Positions 31,663 through 41,842 of a DNA stretch of 64,000 nucleotides are shown one piece after another. Below the pieces are notes generated by a model. That model was not told the origin of the DNA. It worked only from the letters and a program-made list of their open reading frames with translations, and did no database searches. The stretch's first letter is position 1. Each line of letters begins with the position of its first letter. The DNA comes from Methylopila jiangsuensis. Lineage in GTDB: Bacteria > Pseudomonadota > Alphaproteobacteria > Rhizobiales > Methylopilaceae. The stretch spans positions 38,047-102,046 of the forward strand of contig NZ_BSFK01000003.1 in NCBI RefSeq assembly GCF_027922305.1, written 5' to 3'. The translations under genes and the position numbers were made by a program.

Positions 31663-32976
31663 TCAGTCGGCGGGCTTGAGGCCGAGCCGCCTCATCTTCT
31701 CCCAAAGCGTCGTACGGCCGAGGCCGAGAAGCCTCGCCGCCGCGCCGATCTCGCCTCCCGACGCCTGCAGGGCGCGGGTGATGTGGCGGCGCTCGAGCGC
31801 CAGGCGCGCCTCCTCGAGCGAAGGCATTTCGTGCGGGGCCCTCGCGTCTTGCCCATGCTCTGGAAACAGGTCCGCGGGCCTGATCCAGGGGCCGAGCGCG
31901 AGCGCGGTGGCGCGCTCCACGCGGTTCCTGAGCTCGCGGACGTTGCCGGGCCAGTCGTGCGCGAGCGCCGCTTCCTCCGCCATGGCGCTCAGTCCCCGGG
32001 GCGGATCGGGCGACCGGGCGGCGAACTCCGCGAAGGCGCGGTCCAGCAGCCAGGGTACGTCGTCGCGGCGCTCCCGAAGCGGGGGCATCCGAACCGACAC
32101 GACGTTGATCCGGTAGAATAGGTCCTCGCGGAAGCGGCCTTCCTTGACCCGGGCGCCGAGGTCGGCGTTCGTCGCAGCAACCATTCGGCCCTCGAACCTC
32201 AGAGGCTGCTCGCCGCCGACGCGCGTGTAGGTCCGTTCCTCGATCAGCCTGAGCAGCTTGGCCTGCAGGTCGATCCGCATCTCGGCGATCTCGTCGAGGA
32301 ACAGCGTGCCTCCGGCCGCACGTTCTACGTATCCCGCGTGCCTGCGGGTCGCGCCGCTGAAGGCTCCTCGCTCGTGGCCGAACAGCTCGCTCTCGAGGAG
32401 ATCCGCCGGGATCGCCGCGCAGTTGACCCCCATGAACGAGGCGGGGTCGAACGAGGCGGCCGAGTGGAGGAAGCGGGCTGCGACCTCTTTGCCCGTCCCG
32501 GTCTCGCCGCCGATCAGCACCGTGCTGCCGACCTTCGCCACGCGACGCAGCAGGGCCTCGACCTCACGCATCGCGGGCGACACCCCCAGCGATCCGTCGG
32601 CCGTGGGCGCGTCGCTCACGATGCCGGACAAGCGGTCGAAAAAGTCCTCCATCTCGAACGGCTTGGTGACGTAGTCGCCCGCGCCCGACCTCATGAGCCT
32701 CACCGCCTGGTCGATGTCCGCGTGGCCCGTGATGAACAGGAACGGCGGCGCCAAGAACCCGCAGGCCGCCTTGAACACGTCCTCGCCGTTCAGGTCCGGC
32801 AACCGGATGTCGCAGATGACGGCGTGGCGGCGCTCCTCGCCGATGCCCGCCAGCGCCGAGGCGCCGTCCCGCCACCAGGTCACCTTCGCGCCCTCGAGCG
32901 TCAGCCGCTGAACGAGGCTCTCGCCCATGATCGGATCGTCCTCGACGATCCCGATGGAGCGACGTTCAAGCGACAT
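31663..32976 (-). CDS. aioR: AioR, sigma-54-dependent response regulator
   Basis: A 437-residue NtrC-type activator: receiver domain with acidic pocket Glu12/Asp13/Asp14 and phospho-acceptor Asp56 (CDIRLPD), AAA+ domain with Walker A GETGTGKE (about 155) and GAFSGA (about 207), a variant of the GAFTGA loop that contacts sigma-54, Walker B LFLDEI, and a Fis-type helix-turn-helix (AARLLGLGRTTLWEKMRRLG). It activates aioBA when phosphorylated by AioS. It starts within the last 11 bases of aioS, so translation is coupled. Confidence 0.93.
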   Translation of the reverse strand: MSLERRSIGIVEDDPIMGESLVQRLTLEGAKVTWWRDGASALAGIGEERRHAVICDIRLPDLNGEDVFKAACGFLAPPFLFITGHADIDQAVRLMRSGAGDYVTKPFEMEDFFDRLSGIVSDAPTADGSLGVSPAMREVEALLRRVAKVGSTVLIGGETGTGKEVAARFLHSAASFDPASFMGVNCAAIPADLLESELFGHERGAFSGATRRHAGYVERAAGGTLFLDEIAEMRIDLQAKLLRLIEERTYTRVGGEQPLRFEGRMVAATNADLGARVKEGRFREDLFYRINVVSVRMPPLRERRDDVPWLLDRAFAEFAARSPDPPRGLSAMAEEAALAHDWPGNVRELRNRVERATALALGPWIRPADLFPEHGQDARAPHEMPSLEEARLALERRHITRALQASGGEIGAAARLLGLGRTTLWEKMRRLGLKPAD

Positions 32977-34390
32977 CGGCGAGCGCCTCGTCTCGGGCGA
33001 GTGGCACGACCATGCGGACGAGCGTCCCGCCTCCGGGCAACGACTCGGTCTCGAGCACGCCTCCGATCTCGGCCACGAGGCCCCGGGTGGTCCAGAGCCC
33101 GAGCCCGGCTCCCGCAGTCGGGATGCGCGCCGGGTCGGTCAGCATCGCGGCGGCATCGACGGGCAGACCCTCGCCGCGGTCCCGCACCTCGAACGTGACC
33201 GCCTCAGGCATGCCGACCACGGCGAGCTCGACGACGGACACGGCCGGCGCGGCCGCGATCGCGTTCAGGAGGATGTTGAGCAGCGCCTGCCGGATGGGAC
33301 CGCTCTGGATCGCGACCTCCGCGGCCAGCCTGGCGGTGACCTTGACCCGGACGGACTTCCGTCGCGCCTCCGCCGCCACGAGCACGAGCAGGTCGTCGAA
33401 GTCGTCCGGCATCAGGTTGCGTGCTCCCTCCCGGGGTCGGTGGACCGCGAGCGTCGTGCGGACGACGTCTCGTATCCCAGCCAGCCCGCGTTCGAGCAGG
33501 CAGATCGCTCCCTCCCGGGCCGCGGGAAGGTGGCCGTGCGAACGCAGGGTCGAAAGCGCGTTGAACAGCCCGCCGAGGGGATTGTTGATCTCGTGCGCGA
33601 TCGAGGAGGCCAGCCGTCCGAGGCTGCCGAGCCTCTCCTCCTCGGCGAGGCGCTTGCGCAGCTCGTCGCGCTCCGCGATCGAGGTGGACAGGTCGTTGTA
33701 GGCCCGGAACATCCGCCGAAACTCGCCTCTGCTTCGCTGCACTTCCCAGTCCGCGATCGGGACGGCGACGCCGTCCGACGACGCCCCGAGATGTTCCGTC
33801 AGGACGCGGACTGGTCGCATCATCCGCGCGACCAGCAGCCAGCCGGCGGCCACGAAGAAGGCCAGCAGGATCCCGTTGGTGACCAGCAGGGTCGCGATCA
33901 CGTCCCGCCGTTCGGCGGCGAGGTGGCTCGTGTCGAAGGTCGCGTAGAGGTGCCCGATGCTCCGGCCGGGATAGGACAGCTCGCGGTGAGCCCGCGCTGT
34001 GGCCGACCCGCTCTCGTAGGCGAATGGTCGGGACTCCGTCGGTACGAAGGCGGATCCGACCGCATGGGACCGCGGGTCGGAGGCGGCGATCACCGCGCCA
34101 CGCGGATCGGTGACGACCGCCTCGGACGGCCGGAGGCCCTTGTACTGAACCTGCGCGCGCGCGATCGCGTCGTAGACCTCCCAGACGTCGTCCCTCAGCA
34201 CGGACGGCCCGACCGCCGAAGACAGGCCGTCGAGGTAGCCCTGGGCGAGTTCGCGGAGGTGGCGTTGCTGGATGTCGCCGAGGCGGTCGAGCACCCGCTC
34301 CGACAGCACTGCCCCCGCGACCAGCATGAGGATGGCGACCGCGACCGGAACCTTGAACGTGATCGGCCAGCGCCTCGGGTCGAGCCTCAT
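32966..34390 (-). CDS. aioS: AioS, arsenite-responsive histidine kinase
   Basis: A 474-residue membrane kinase. A first membrane helix (about 14-32), a periplasmic loop of about 135 residues, a second helix (about 165-190) and HAMP-like linker precede the H-box SSIAHEINNPLGG (His about 265) and a HATPase domain with NILLNAIAAAP and GAGLGLWTTRG. It is thought to sense arsenite through periplasmic AioX and phosphorylate AioR. It overlaps aioR by 11 bases and lies six bases after aioX. Confidence 0.9.
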   Translation of the reverse strand: MRLDPRRWPITFKVPVAVAILMLVAGAVLSERVLDRLGDIQQRHLRELAQGYLDGLSSAVGPSVLRDDVWEVYDAIARAQVQYKGLRPSEAVVTDPRGAVIAASDPRSHAVGSAFVPTESRPFAYESGSATARAHRELSYPGRSIGHLYATFDTSHLAAERRDVIATLLVTNGILLAFFVAAGWLLVARMMRPVRVLTEHLGASSDGVAVPIADWEVQRSRGEFRRMFRAYNDLSTSIAERDELRKRLAEEERLGSLGRLASSIAHEINNPLGGLFNALSTLRSHGHLPAAREGAICLLERGLAGIRDVVRTTLAVHRPREGARNLMPDDFDDLLVLVAAEARRKSVRVKVTARLAAEVAIQSGPIRQALLNILLNAIAAAPAVSVVELAVVGMPEAVTFEVRDRGEGLPVDAAAMLTDPARIPTAGAGLGLWTTRGLVAEIGGVLETESLPGGGTLVRMVVPLARDEALADVA

Positions 34391-34396
34391 CTGGCG

Positions 34397-35263
34397 CTAT
34401 CCCGCCGCCGCGACCATCGCCGCCTTCGCGGCGATCGTCTCATAGAGACCCAATGGCTCGGACGCGAAGCGATCGAGCTTCAGCAGCGCAAGCACCGCGC
34501 GTCCATCGGCGTCGCCGTCCATCCCGAGGAGCGCGGCCTTCAGGGCGTTCAGGCGGCCTGCGTCCGGCGGGGACGCCGGCGCGGCGACAGGTGGGAAGCC
34601 GAGCCACTCCGACGTGCGCAGGACCCTAGTTCTGGAGACGAACTTGGGCTCGAGCTCCGAGACGACGTCGTAGACGTAGCCGTCGACCGATCCCGAGGCG
34701 GCGAGGCCCGAGGACACCGCCTCGATCACGTTACGGTGCCCGTAGGTGAAGAACGAGCGCGAGAAGAAGGTCTCGGACCGCTCGCCGAGTTCCGCTAAGG
34801 CCGCTCGCGTGCAGAGGAAGCCGGAGTTCGAGTCCGGGTCGGAGAAGGCGTGGATGTCCCCGCGCAGCGCGGCGATGCCGCCGGCTTTCCGGTCCCGGTC
34901 GACGATCACGTAGGCGCGGTAGAGGGGCTGTCCCCTCCAGACGGGCGTTGCGACGAGCTGGAGCTCGGATCGGTGGGCGACGAACGGGAAGCCGCAGATC
35001 CAAGCGGCGTCGAGCTGGCCCGCCACGAGCATCGCGGTCACCTCCTGGTAGGTGCGCCGCGTGACGAGCTCGACCGGACGGGCCGTGGCCTTCTCGAGGT
35101 AGGCTGCGAGCAGGCCAGTCAGCTCGAGGTCGGACGACAGGAAGACAGGCGTCAGGCCGACGCGTATCGGAGCCGCGGCGCTCGGCGCACCCTCGGCCAC
35201 GCATGGCAACAGCGTCAGCGTCCCCATCAGGATCGCGCGCCTGCTGACGATGGGTGCGACCAC
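34397..35263 (-). CDS. aioX: AioX, periplasmic arsenite-binding protein
   Basis: A 288-residue PhnD/TauA-like periplasmic binding protein with an N-terminal export signal (SRRAILMGTLTLLP; lipoprotein processing at LLPC is possible). The AWICGFPFV motif (Cys about 108) is the conserved Cys that binds arsenite in characterised AioX. It detects arsenite and signals through AioS. It is first in the operon aioX-aioS-aioR-aioB-aioA. Confidence 0.9.
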   Translation of the reverse strand: MVAPIVSRRAILMGTLTLLPCVAEGAPSAAAPIRVGLTPVFLSSDLELTGLLAAYLEKATARPVELVTRRTYQEVTAMLVAGQLDAAWICGFPFVAHRSELQLVATPVWRGQPLYRAYVIVDRDRKAGGIAALRGDIHAFSDPDSNSGFLCTRAALAELGERSETFFSRSFFTYGHRNVIEAVSSGLAASGSVDGYVYDVVSELEPKFVSRTRVLRTSEWLGFPPVAAPASPPDAGRLNALKAALLGMDGDADGRAVLALLKLDRFASEPLGLYETIAAKAAMVAAAG

Positions 35264-35462
35264 CTCTCGCCCTCACTACCGTTCGGAGAGCAAGGCTAAC
35301 AGAGATGGCGGTAGCGTCGAATTGTATTTGCCCATTGGCCGAAGTCGCCAAGTCGATCGCCGGCCGCGCTATCGTTGGGCGTCCGACGACTAGCTCCCGT
35401 CGGCTCCATTTTACGTCCTGCTGGGTCGACGATGAAGTCTCAAGGCGCCAAGCGTCGGTCGG

Positions 35463-37838
35463 TCACACTTGCTTCGTGTTCAACCTCAAAGCGTTGCCGA
35501 TCACGCTGACCGACGACAGCGCCATGGCCGCGGCCGCCACGACAGGAGATAGCAGCAGCCCGAAGGCCGGGTAGAGCACGCCCGCGGCGATCGGGACCCC
35601 TGCTGCGTTGTAGACGAAGGCGAGCACTAGGTTCTGCCGGATGTTCGACATCGTCGCCTGCGACAGATGACGCGCCCGCACGATGCCGTTCATGTCGCCG
35701 TGCACGAGCGTCACGCCCGCGCTCTCGATGGCGACGTCCGTCCCCGCCCCCATGGCGATGCCGACGTCGGCGGCCGCAAGGGCGGGAGCGTCGTTCACGC
35801 CGTCGCCGGCCATGGCCACGACCCGGCCCTCGCGCTTCAGCCGCTCGACAACCCCATGCTTGGCCTCGGGCAGCACGTCCGCCTCCACCTCGTCGATTCC
35901 GAGCCTGCGCGCGACGGCGTCGGCGGTGGTGCGGTTGTCGCCCGTCAGCATGACCACGCGCAGCCCCTCGGCCTTCAGCGCCTGGATCGCCTCCGCGGTC
36001 GTCGGCTTGATCGGATCGGCGATGGCGAGCACGCCAGCGAGCTTCCCGTCCACGCCGACGTGGACCGCCGTCGCGCCGTCGCGCCGCAATTCCTCGGCGC
36101 GGGCGGCCAGCGACGCCACCTCGACGCCCTGCGCCTTCATGAAGTCGGCGTTGCCGATCACGACCAGACGGCCGCCGACCTTGCCGGACACGCCCTTGCC
36201 GCTCGGGGCGTCGAAATCGTCGACCGCCGGGATGGAGAGGCTGCTGGCCTCGGCGGCCGCGACCACCGCCGCCCCGAGCGGATGCTCGGACGCGCGCTCC
36301 ACCGCCGCGGCGAGCCGCAGGAGTTCGTCCTCCGCGAATCCTTCAGCCGCGACGACCGCCGTGACCGAGGGCTTGCCTTCCGTGAGCGTGCCGGTCTTGT
36401 CGATCACCAGGGTGTCGACCTTCTCGAGCCGCTCGAGCGCCTCGGCGTTCCGCACTAGGATGCCGAGGCCCGCGCCCTTGCCGACGCCGACCATGATCGA
36501 CATCGGGGTCGCGAGGCCGAGCGCGCAAGGGCAGGCGATGATCAGGACCGCGACGGCGGCCACCAGCCCGTAGGCATAGGACGGTTCCGGGCCGACCGCG
36601 GCCCAGGCGAAGAACGCCACCGCGGCGATGAGGATGACGGCGGGCACGAACCAGCCCGAAACTGTGTCCGCGAGACGTTGGATCGGCGCGCGTGAGCGCT
36701 GGGCCTGCGCCACCATCTGGACGATACGCGCCAGCATCGTGTCGTGGCCGATCCGGGTCGCCCGGACCGTCAAGGTGCCCGACTGGTTCAGCGTGCCGCC
36801 GGTCACGGCGTCGCCGACGGCTTTGGCGATCGGCATCGACTCGCCCGTGACGAGCGCCTCGTCCACGACCGAGCGTCCGTCCACGACCTCGCCGTCGACC
36901 GGGACCTTCTCGCCGGGCCGGACGCGGATGCGGTCGCCGACGCCGATCTCCTCGACCGTGACCTCCTCGTCGGACCCGTCCTTCTTCAAGCGTCTCGCCG
37001 TCTTGGGCGTGAGGTTGATCAGCGCGCGGATGGCGCCCGAGGTCTGGTCGCGTGCGCGCAGCTCCAGCACCTGGCCGAGCAGCACCAGCACCGTGATGAC
37101 GGCGGCCGCCTCGAAATAGACCGCGACGGCCCCGTCCGGGCCACGGAACGCCGGAGGGAAGACGCCGGGCGCGAGCGTCGCCACCACGCTGTAGGCGTAG
37201 GCGACGCCCGTGCCCATCGCGATCAGCGTGAACATGTTGAGGTTGCGCGAGACGACGGACGCCCAGCCGCGCCGGAAGAAGGGCCAGCCCGCCCAGAGCA
37301 CCACGGGCGTCGCGAGCGCGAACTGGATCCAGACCGAGACCGACGGCGGCACGAGGTGATGGATCGCGGGGAAGAGGTGCGACCCCATCTCCAGAACGAA
37401 GACCGGGAGGGCGAGCGCGAGGCCGATCCAGAACCGTCGGGTCATGTCGGCGAGTTCATGGTTCGGCTGCGCCTCCGCCGTGACGAGATCGGGCTCCAGC
37501 GCCATGCCGCAGATCGGGCACGAGCCCGGACCATCCTGCCGGATCTCGGGATGCATCGGGCAGGTGTAGGCCGTGCCCTTGGGCATCGGCTCCGGCTCGG
37601 CAGTCGACGGCGACAGGTACTTCGCCGGGTCCGCCTCAAACTTCGCCTTGCAGCCGGCCGAGCAGAAGAACTCGGTGTTCGAAGCATGCTCGACGCGATG
37701 CCTGGAGGTCGCGCGATCGACGGTCATGCCGCAGACGGGGTCGATCGCCGCCGGGGCCGCGACGCCGTGCGCGTGGCCGTGCCCACCGCAGCACGAGGCC
37801 TTCGGCATCGCGCCGTGCGCGTGTCCGTGCGTGTCCAT
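35463..37838 (-). CDS. copA: Copper-exporting P1B-type ATPase
   Basis: A 791-residue heavy-metal ATPase. The N-terminus carries a His/Cys-rich tail (HGHAHG repeats), a YHS-type domain (DPVCGMTVD...FFCSAGC) and a heavy-metal-binding Cys motif (TCPMHPE...CPICGM). The ion-binding motifs are CPC in helix 6, YN in helix 7 and MALSS...N in helix 8, as in P1B-1 Cu(I)/Ag(I) pumps; DKTGTLT and GDGVND are intact. ATG 37838, with GGAGG five bases upstream, is preferred over 37907. It exports Cu(I) and is divergent from a CsoR-type repressor. Confidence 0.93.
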   Translation of the reverse strand: MDTHGHAHGAMPKASCCGGHGHAHGVAAPAAIDPVCGMTVDRATSRHRVEHASNTEFFCSAGCKAKFEADPAKYLSPSTAEPEPMPKGTAYTCPMHPEIRQDGPGSCPICGMALEPDLVTAEAQPNHELADMTRRFWIGLALALPVFVLEMGSHLFPAIHHLVPPSVSVWIQFALATPVVLWAGWPFFRRGWASVVSRNLNMFTLIAMGTGVAYAYSVVATLAPGVFPPAFRGPDGAVAVYFEAAAVITVLVLLGQVLELRARDQTSGAIRALINLTPKTARRLKKDGSDEEVTVEEIGVGDRIRVRPGEKVPVDGEVVDGRSVVDEALVTGESMPIAKAVGDAVTGGTLNQSGTLTVRATRIGHDTMLARIVQMVAQAQRSRAPIQRLADTVSGWFVPAVILIAAVAFFAWAAVGPEPSYAYGLVAAVAVLIIACPCALGLATPMSIMVGVGKGAGLGILVRNAEALERLEKVDTLVIDKTGTLTEGKPSVTAVVAAEGFAEDELLRLAAAVERASEHPLGAAVVAAAEASSLSIPAVDDFDAPSGKGVSGKVGGRLVVIGNADFMKAQGVEVASLAARAEELRRDGATAVHVGVDGKLAGVLAIADPIKPTTAEAIQALKAEGLRVVMLTGDNRTTADAVARRLGIDEVEADVLPEAKHGVVERLKREGRVVAMAGDGVNDAPALAAADVGIAMGAGTDVAIESAGVTLVHGDMNGIVRARHLSQATMSNIRQNLVLAFVYNAAGVPIAAGVLYPAFGLLLSPVVAAAAMALSSVSVIGNALRLNTKQV

Positions 37839-37862
37839 GGCCACCTCCCGTCGAGTGCGAAT

Positions 37863-37914
37863 ATACCCACTGAGGGTATCAATCTGCGCTTGCGTGATAT
37901 ACCCCAATAGGGTA
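37863..37914. promoter_or_regulatory. Two CsoR-type operators
   Basis: ataccc-actga-gggtat (37863-37879) and taccc-caata-gggta (37900-37914) are dyads of the TACCC-N5-GGGTA class bound by CsoR/RcnR-type repressors. They lie between the divergent copA and repressor starts, so both genes are probably controlled by the same copper-released repressor. Confidence 0.7.
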
Positions 37915-37925
37915 CTTGGTCAATC

Positions 37926-38201
37926 ATGCAGTGCTGCACCAAGGCCTCTTGCGGGAAGCGGTTGAACCGGATCGAAGGTCAGGTCCGGGGCATCGCACGC
38001 ATGCTCGAGGAGGACCGCTACTGCATCGACGTGGTCACCCAGATCTCCGCCGTCCGGGCCGCCCTGAAGCGGGTCGAGGAGGAGATCCTGAAGGACCATG
38101 TCGGGCATTGCGTCGAGAACGCGATCCAGTCGGGGAACAAGGACGAGCAGCGCCAGAAGGTGGCCGAGCTCGTCGACGTCCTCGGGAGGGTGCGCGGATG
38201 A
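37926..38201 (+). CDS. CsoR/RcnR-family metal-sensing repressor
   Basis: A 91-residue helical-bundle repressor (DUF156). The RLNRIEGQVRGI segment is diagnostic, followed by EEDRYCIDVVTQ and VGHCVENAI: the Cys...His-x3-Cys set (about 37, 62, 66) is the Cu(I) site of CsoR. Extra Cys occur at the N-terminus (QCCTKASC). It represses copA and its own transcript and lets go when Cu(I) binds. It is coupled to the next gene by ATGA. Confidence 0.88.
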   Translation: MQCCTKASCGKRLNRIEGQVRGIARMLEEDRYCIDVVTQISAVRAALKRVEEEILKDHVGHCVENAIQSGNKDEQRQKVAELVDVLGRVRG

Positions 38202-38599
38202 CCGTCCGCTCGCTCATCAGGATGGTCGCGGGACTTGCGCTCGCCATGTTCGTGGCGGCGATCTGGGCCACGCCCGGCGAGGCGCACGAGGGAGGCGGGA
38301 GCCCGTCCGCCCAGGCGCAGCAGGCGAGCCACGCTCCCGCCGCGGCCCCCGAGGACGTTGGGGCGCCTGGGCAGGTCGCAGAGGCCGCATCGGCCGACTG
38401 CGCGGGTCACATGAACCAGCCCGGCTCCACCAAGTCTTCGTGCTGCAGCAACACATGCCATGCGGTCATCTCGGCCGACATGGCGCCCCTGCAGGCCGTG
38501 ACGCTCGAGGTCACCGTCCTGCCCACGGCTCCGCCCCCGGCGGCGGTTTCCGGGCCGACCGTCCACATCAAGCGCCCCCCGAGACCGTCAGCCGCGTAG
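38198..38599 (+). CDS. Exported Cys-rich protein in copper locus
   Basis: 133 residues with an N-terminal export signal (about 1-30, cleavage near GEAH). The mature part is Ala/Pro-rich with a cluster DCAGH...SSCCSNTCH (about 67-88), probably a periplasmic metal-binding site. Its ATG overlaps the repressor stop (ATGA). The function is not described as far as I know; a copper-binding or relay role is inferred. Similar short proteins occur at 43679 and 61342. Confidence 0.6.
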   Translation: MTVRSLIRMVAGLALAMFVAAIWATPGEAHEGGGSPSAQAQQASHAPAAAPEDVGAPGQVAEAASADCAGHMNQPGSTKSSCCSNTCHAVISADMAPLQAVTLEVTVLPTAPPPAAVSGPTVHIKRPPRPSAA

Positions 38600-38737
38600 G
38601 TCGGCTGACGTCCTTGCGCGCCTGACGCACGCCCGGATCCCGGGCCCGTCGACGCACTCCGAGACATCTGACCGACCGCGCGCCTCGCCGGCGCCACGGC
38701 GCCATCGCGCTTGATCGTTCAGATTCCGGGGTTTTCC

Positions 38738-38962
38738 ATGAAGCCGCTTGTCTCGGCTGCCGTCGCACTGCTTTTGGCCGCCTGCTCCACGCAATTGCCC
38801 TCGCCCGTCTCGGGGCGTGACCCCGGCGATCCGTCGGCTCCCGTCCCGTCCGCACGTCCGGCCTCCGTCACGGCCGGCACGGCGGACTATCGCCCCGTCG
38901 AGCCGAAGCCTTGGCTCGAGCAGAACAAGGGCGTGACCTCTAAGCCGATGGGGGGCATGTGA
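38738..38962 (+). CDS. Small lipoprotein ahead of copper efflux genes
   Basis: A 74-residue lipoprotein: signal MKPLVSAAVALLLAAC with Cys16 in the lipobox LLAAC. The mature part is short, Pro-rich and ends in GVTSKPMGGM. ATG 38738 is the sensible start (the ORF opens at 38711). Its stop TGA overlaps the next ATG (TGATG). Likely outer-membrane anchored, next to the outer-membrane factor gene. Confidence 0.65.
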   Translation: MKPLVSAAVALLLAACSTQLPSPVSGRDPGDPSAPVPSARPASVTAGTADYRPVEPKPWLEQNKGVTSKPMGGM

Positions 38963-40398
38963 TGATCGCCATCCGTTCCCGCCTTCTGAGGACCGCGGCG
39001 GTGGTCGCGCTGTCCGGCGCCCTCGGCGCATGCGCGAGCTTCACCAACGACGGCGGCATGTCGCCCGTGGCCTCGCGGGTCTCGCTGGAGATCGGCGCCA
39101 CCTCGGCCAAAATCGTCACCCCGGCCGACGCGGCCGTGGTGCGGTCGCGCGTCGACCGACTGCTCGCGAAGCCGCTGACGGCGGACGCGGCCGTACAGGT
39201 CGCGCTGCTCAACAACCGCGGCCTGCAGGCCGAGTACAATGCCCTGGGCGTGTCCGAGGCGGAATACGTCGAGGCCAGCCTTCCGCCGTCCCCGACGGTC
39301 TCGATCGAACGGGTGGTCGGTTCCGGCGAACTCGACGTCGAGCGCCGCCTGATCGCGGACCTGCTCCAGCTCCTAACCCTTCCTCGGCGAGCCAAGATCG
39401 CGGAGACCGGGTTCCGCGCGGCCCAGTTCAAGGCGATCGCGGCGACCTTCAGGACCGCCTCCGAGGCGCGGCGTGCGTACTACCGGGCGGTCGCGGCCCG
39501 GGAGACCGCCGCCTTCCTCGAGACGGCGCGTGCGTCGGCGGGCGCCGCGGCGGAGCTCACCAAGAAGCTCGGCGAGACGGGAGCCGCAACCAAGCTGAGC
39601 CAGGCCCGCTCCGGCGCGCTCTACGCCGAGGTCGCGACCGAGCTCGCGGAGGCCCGGCTCGAGACTGCGAAGGAACGCGAGGCGCTGACCCGCCAGCTCG
39701 GCCTGTGGGGCCGCGACCTCGACTACAGGCTGCCCGCGCGCCTGCCGTCGTTCCCGCGGCTGAAGACGCAGGGCGACGTGGAGGCGACCGCGATCCGGCG
39801 CCGGGTCGACATCATCGGGGATCGGCTGGAGCTCGACGAGCTCGCCCAGTCCTACGGGCTCACCGAGCAGACGCGCGCGATCTCGATGCTCGAGGTGACG
39901 GGGATCGCCAACCACGCGAGGTCGGCCGAAGGCGAGAAGGCGAACCCGAAGGGCTTCGAGGTCACGGTCCAGATCCCGATCTTCGACTTCGGCAAGGCGA
40001 GCTCGGCCAAGGCGCGCGAGACCTACATGGGCGCGGTCAACCGCCTGCTCGAGAAGGCGGTCAACGCCCGCTCCGAGGCCCGCGAGGCCTATGCCACCTA
40101 CCGCGGCCGCCATGACATCGCGCGCTCTTACCAGAGCCGCGTGCTGCCGCTGCGCAAGGTCATCACCGAGGAATCGCAGCTCCAGTACAACGGCATGCTG
40201 GTCGACGCCTTCGAGCTGCTCACCAACGCCCGCGAGAACGTGGCCTCGAACGTCGCGGCGATCCGGGCCAAGCGCGATTTCTTCATCGCCGACGTCGACT
40301 TCCAGGCAGCCCTGATCGGCGGCGGCTCCGCGGCCGAGCCGGCGGCCGAGCCGAAGCTAGCCTCCGCCACGTCCGCCTCGTCGGCGTCCCCCCAATGA
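38962..40398 (+). CDS. Outer-membrane efflux protein, TolC/CusC-type
   Basis: A 478-residue outer-membrane factor with a signal of about 22 residues and a Cys near 21-22 (LGACAS), so probably a lipoprotein like CusC. Two repeats of long helices are typical of TolC channels (about 70-230 and 260-440). It probably forms the exit duct for CusBA (44625-49222) in the same direction, although it lies eight genes upstream. Confidence 0.8.
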   Translation: MIAIRSRLLRTAAVVALSGALGACASFTNDGGMSPVASRVSLEIGATSAKIVTPADAAVVRSRVDRLLAKPLTADAAVQVALLNNRGLQAEYNALGVSEAEYVEASLPPSPTVSIERVVGSGELDVERRLIADLLQLLTLPRRAKIAETGFRAAQFKAIAATFRTASEARRAYYRAVAARETAAFLETARASAGAAAELTKKLGETGAATKLSQARSGALYAEVATELAEARLETAKEREALTRQLGLWGRDLDYRLPARLPSFPRLKTQGDVEATAIRRRVDIIGDRLELDELAQSYGLTEQTRAISMLEVTGIANHARSAEGEKANPKGFEVTVQIPIFDFGKASSAKARETYMGAVNRLLEKAVNARSEAREAYATYRGRHDIARSYQSRVLPLRKVITEESQLQYNGMLVDAFELLTNARENVASNVAAIRAKRDFFIADVDFQAALIGGGSAAEPAAEPKLASATSASSASPQ

Positions 40399-40412
40399 AA
40401 CCGGAGGCACCC

Positions 40413-41816
40413 ATGACCGTCTCTCGCAGATCGTTCCTCTCCGCCTCCGCAGCCGGGGCGACGTCGCTTGTCGCGGCGTCCGCTGTCTCCGGCCGGGTCC
40501 AGGCGGCCTCCATCCCCGAAGCCGCCACGATGAAGGAGGCGACCATGCAGCCGCCCGTCGCGCCGACCACGGGGCCCGACTACAACCCCGTGGTCACGCT
40601 GAACGGCTGGACCGCGCCCTGGCGCATGAACGGCGACTGGAAGGAGTTCCACCTCGTCGCGGAACCAGTGGTTCGTGAGCTCGCCCCGGGCATGGTCGCG
40701 CATCTCTGGGGCTACAACGGCCAGTCGCCCGGACCGACCATCGAGGCGGTCGAGGGCGACAAAGTCCGCATCTTCGTCACCAACCGCCTGCCGGAGCACA
40801 CCACGGTGCACTGGCATGGGCAGCTCTTGCCCTCGGGGATGGACGGCGTCGGCGGGCTGACGCAGCCGCACATCAAGCCGGGGAAGACCTTCGTCTACGA
40901 GTTCCAGCTCCGGAAGAGCGGGACCTTCATGTACCACCCGCACGCCGACGAGATGGTCCAGATGGCGATGGGCATGATGGGCTTCTTCGTGGTGCACCCG
41001 AAGGACCCGGGGTTCCGCCGCGTCGACCGCGACTTCGTCTTCCTGATGTCGGCCTACGACATCGACCCGGGCACCTACGTGCCACGCGTCGCGGAGATGA
41101 CCGACTTCAACCTCTGGACCTGGAACACCCGCGTGTTCCCGGGGATCGACCACCTGGTCGCGGCCAAGGGCGACAAGGTGCGGGTGCGGTTCGGAAACCT
41201 CACCATGACCAACCACCCGATCCACATGCACGGCTACGACTTCAAGGTGTCGTGCACGGACGGCGGCTGGGTGCCTGAGGCGGCGGCCTGGCCCGAGGTC
41301 ACGATCGACTGCGCGGTCGGGCAGATGCGCGCCTTCGACTTCACCGCCGACGCTCCCGGCGACTGGGCGATCCACTGCCACAAGTCGCACCACACCATGA
41401 ACGCCATGGGCCACGAGGTCCAAAACTTCATCGGCGTGAACAAGAAGGACGTCGCCAAGAAGATCAAGGCGCTGGTCCCCGGCTACATGCCGATGGGCCA
41501 GGCGGGCATGGCCGACATGGGCGAGATGGAGATGCCGCTCCCCGACAACACGCTGCCGATGATGACGGGCTTCGGCCAGTTCGGCCCGATCGAGATGGGC
41601 GGGATGTTCTCGGTCGTGAAGGTCCGCGAGGGCCTCGCCCGCGGCGACTACGCCGACCCCGGCTGGTTCAAGCACCCCGAAGGCGAGGTCGCCTTCGAGT
41701 GGAAGGGACCGGAGCGCGACGCGGCAACCGCACCGCCCGCCAAGCCCAAGCCCGGAGACGTCGAGATGAACGTCGTGAAGCCCAAGGGGCGCTCCGGCGG
41801 ACACGCGAACCACTGA
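40413..41816 (+). CDS. Multicopper oxidase (CopA/CueO-type)
   Basis: A 467-residue secreted oxidase with a Tat signal (SRRSFLSASA). Copper ligands are clear: HWHG (about 135), HPHADE (about 178), HPIHMHG (about 270) and HCHKSHHTM (about 325), the last with the type-1 Cys and His. It oxidises Cu(I) to Cu(II) in the periplasm. A Met/Gly-rich stretch (MPMGQAGMADMGEMEM, about 365-380) can bind extra copper. ATG 40413 has GGAGG five bases upstream; the upstream frame from 40395 is not needed. Confidence 0.9.
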   Translation: MTVSRRSFLSASAAGATSLVAASAVSGRVQAASIPEAATMKEATMQPPVAPTTGPDYNPVVTLNGWTAPWRMNGDWKEFHLVAEPVVRELAPGMVAHLWGYNGQSPGPTIEAVEGDKVRIFVTNRLPEHTTVHWHGQLLPSGMDGVGGLTQPHIKPGKTFVYEFQLRKSGTFMYHPHADEMVQMAMGMMGFFVVHPKDPGFRRVDRDFVFLMSAYDIDPGTYVPRVAEMTDFNLWTWNTRVFPGIDHLVAAKGDKVRVRFGNLTMTNHPIHMHGYDFKVSCTDGGWVPEAAAWPEVTIDCAVGQMRAFDFTADAPGDWAIHCHKSHHTMNAMGHEVQNFIGVNKKDVAKKIKALVPGYMPMGQAGMADMGEMEMPLPDNTLPMMTGFGQFGPIEMGGMFSVVKVREGLARGDYADPGWFKHPEGEVAFEWKGPERDAATAPPAKPKPGDVEMNVVKPKGRSGGHANH

Positions 41817-41842
41817 ACCGAACACCAAGAAGGAAGAAACCG

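Noticed and set aside
32927..34798. 623-residue plus-strand reading opposite aioS and aioX
   Set aside because: It is an antisense shadow of GC-rich genes; composition is Arg/Asp/Gly/Glu-rich with no domain, while the minus strand encodes clear AioS and AioX.
40128..41828. 566-residue minus reading opposite the multicopper oxidase
   Set aside because: His/Val/Asp-rich antisense shadow; the plus strand has all copper ligands.
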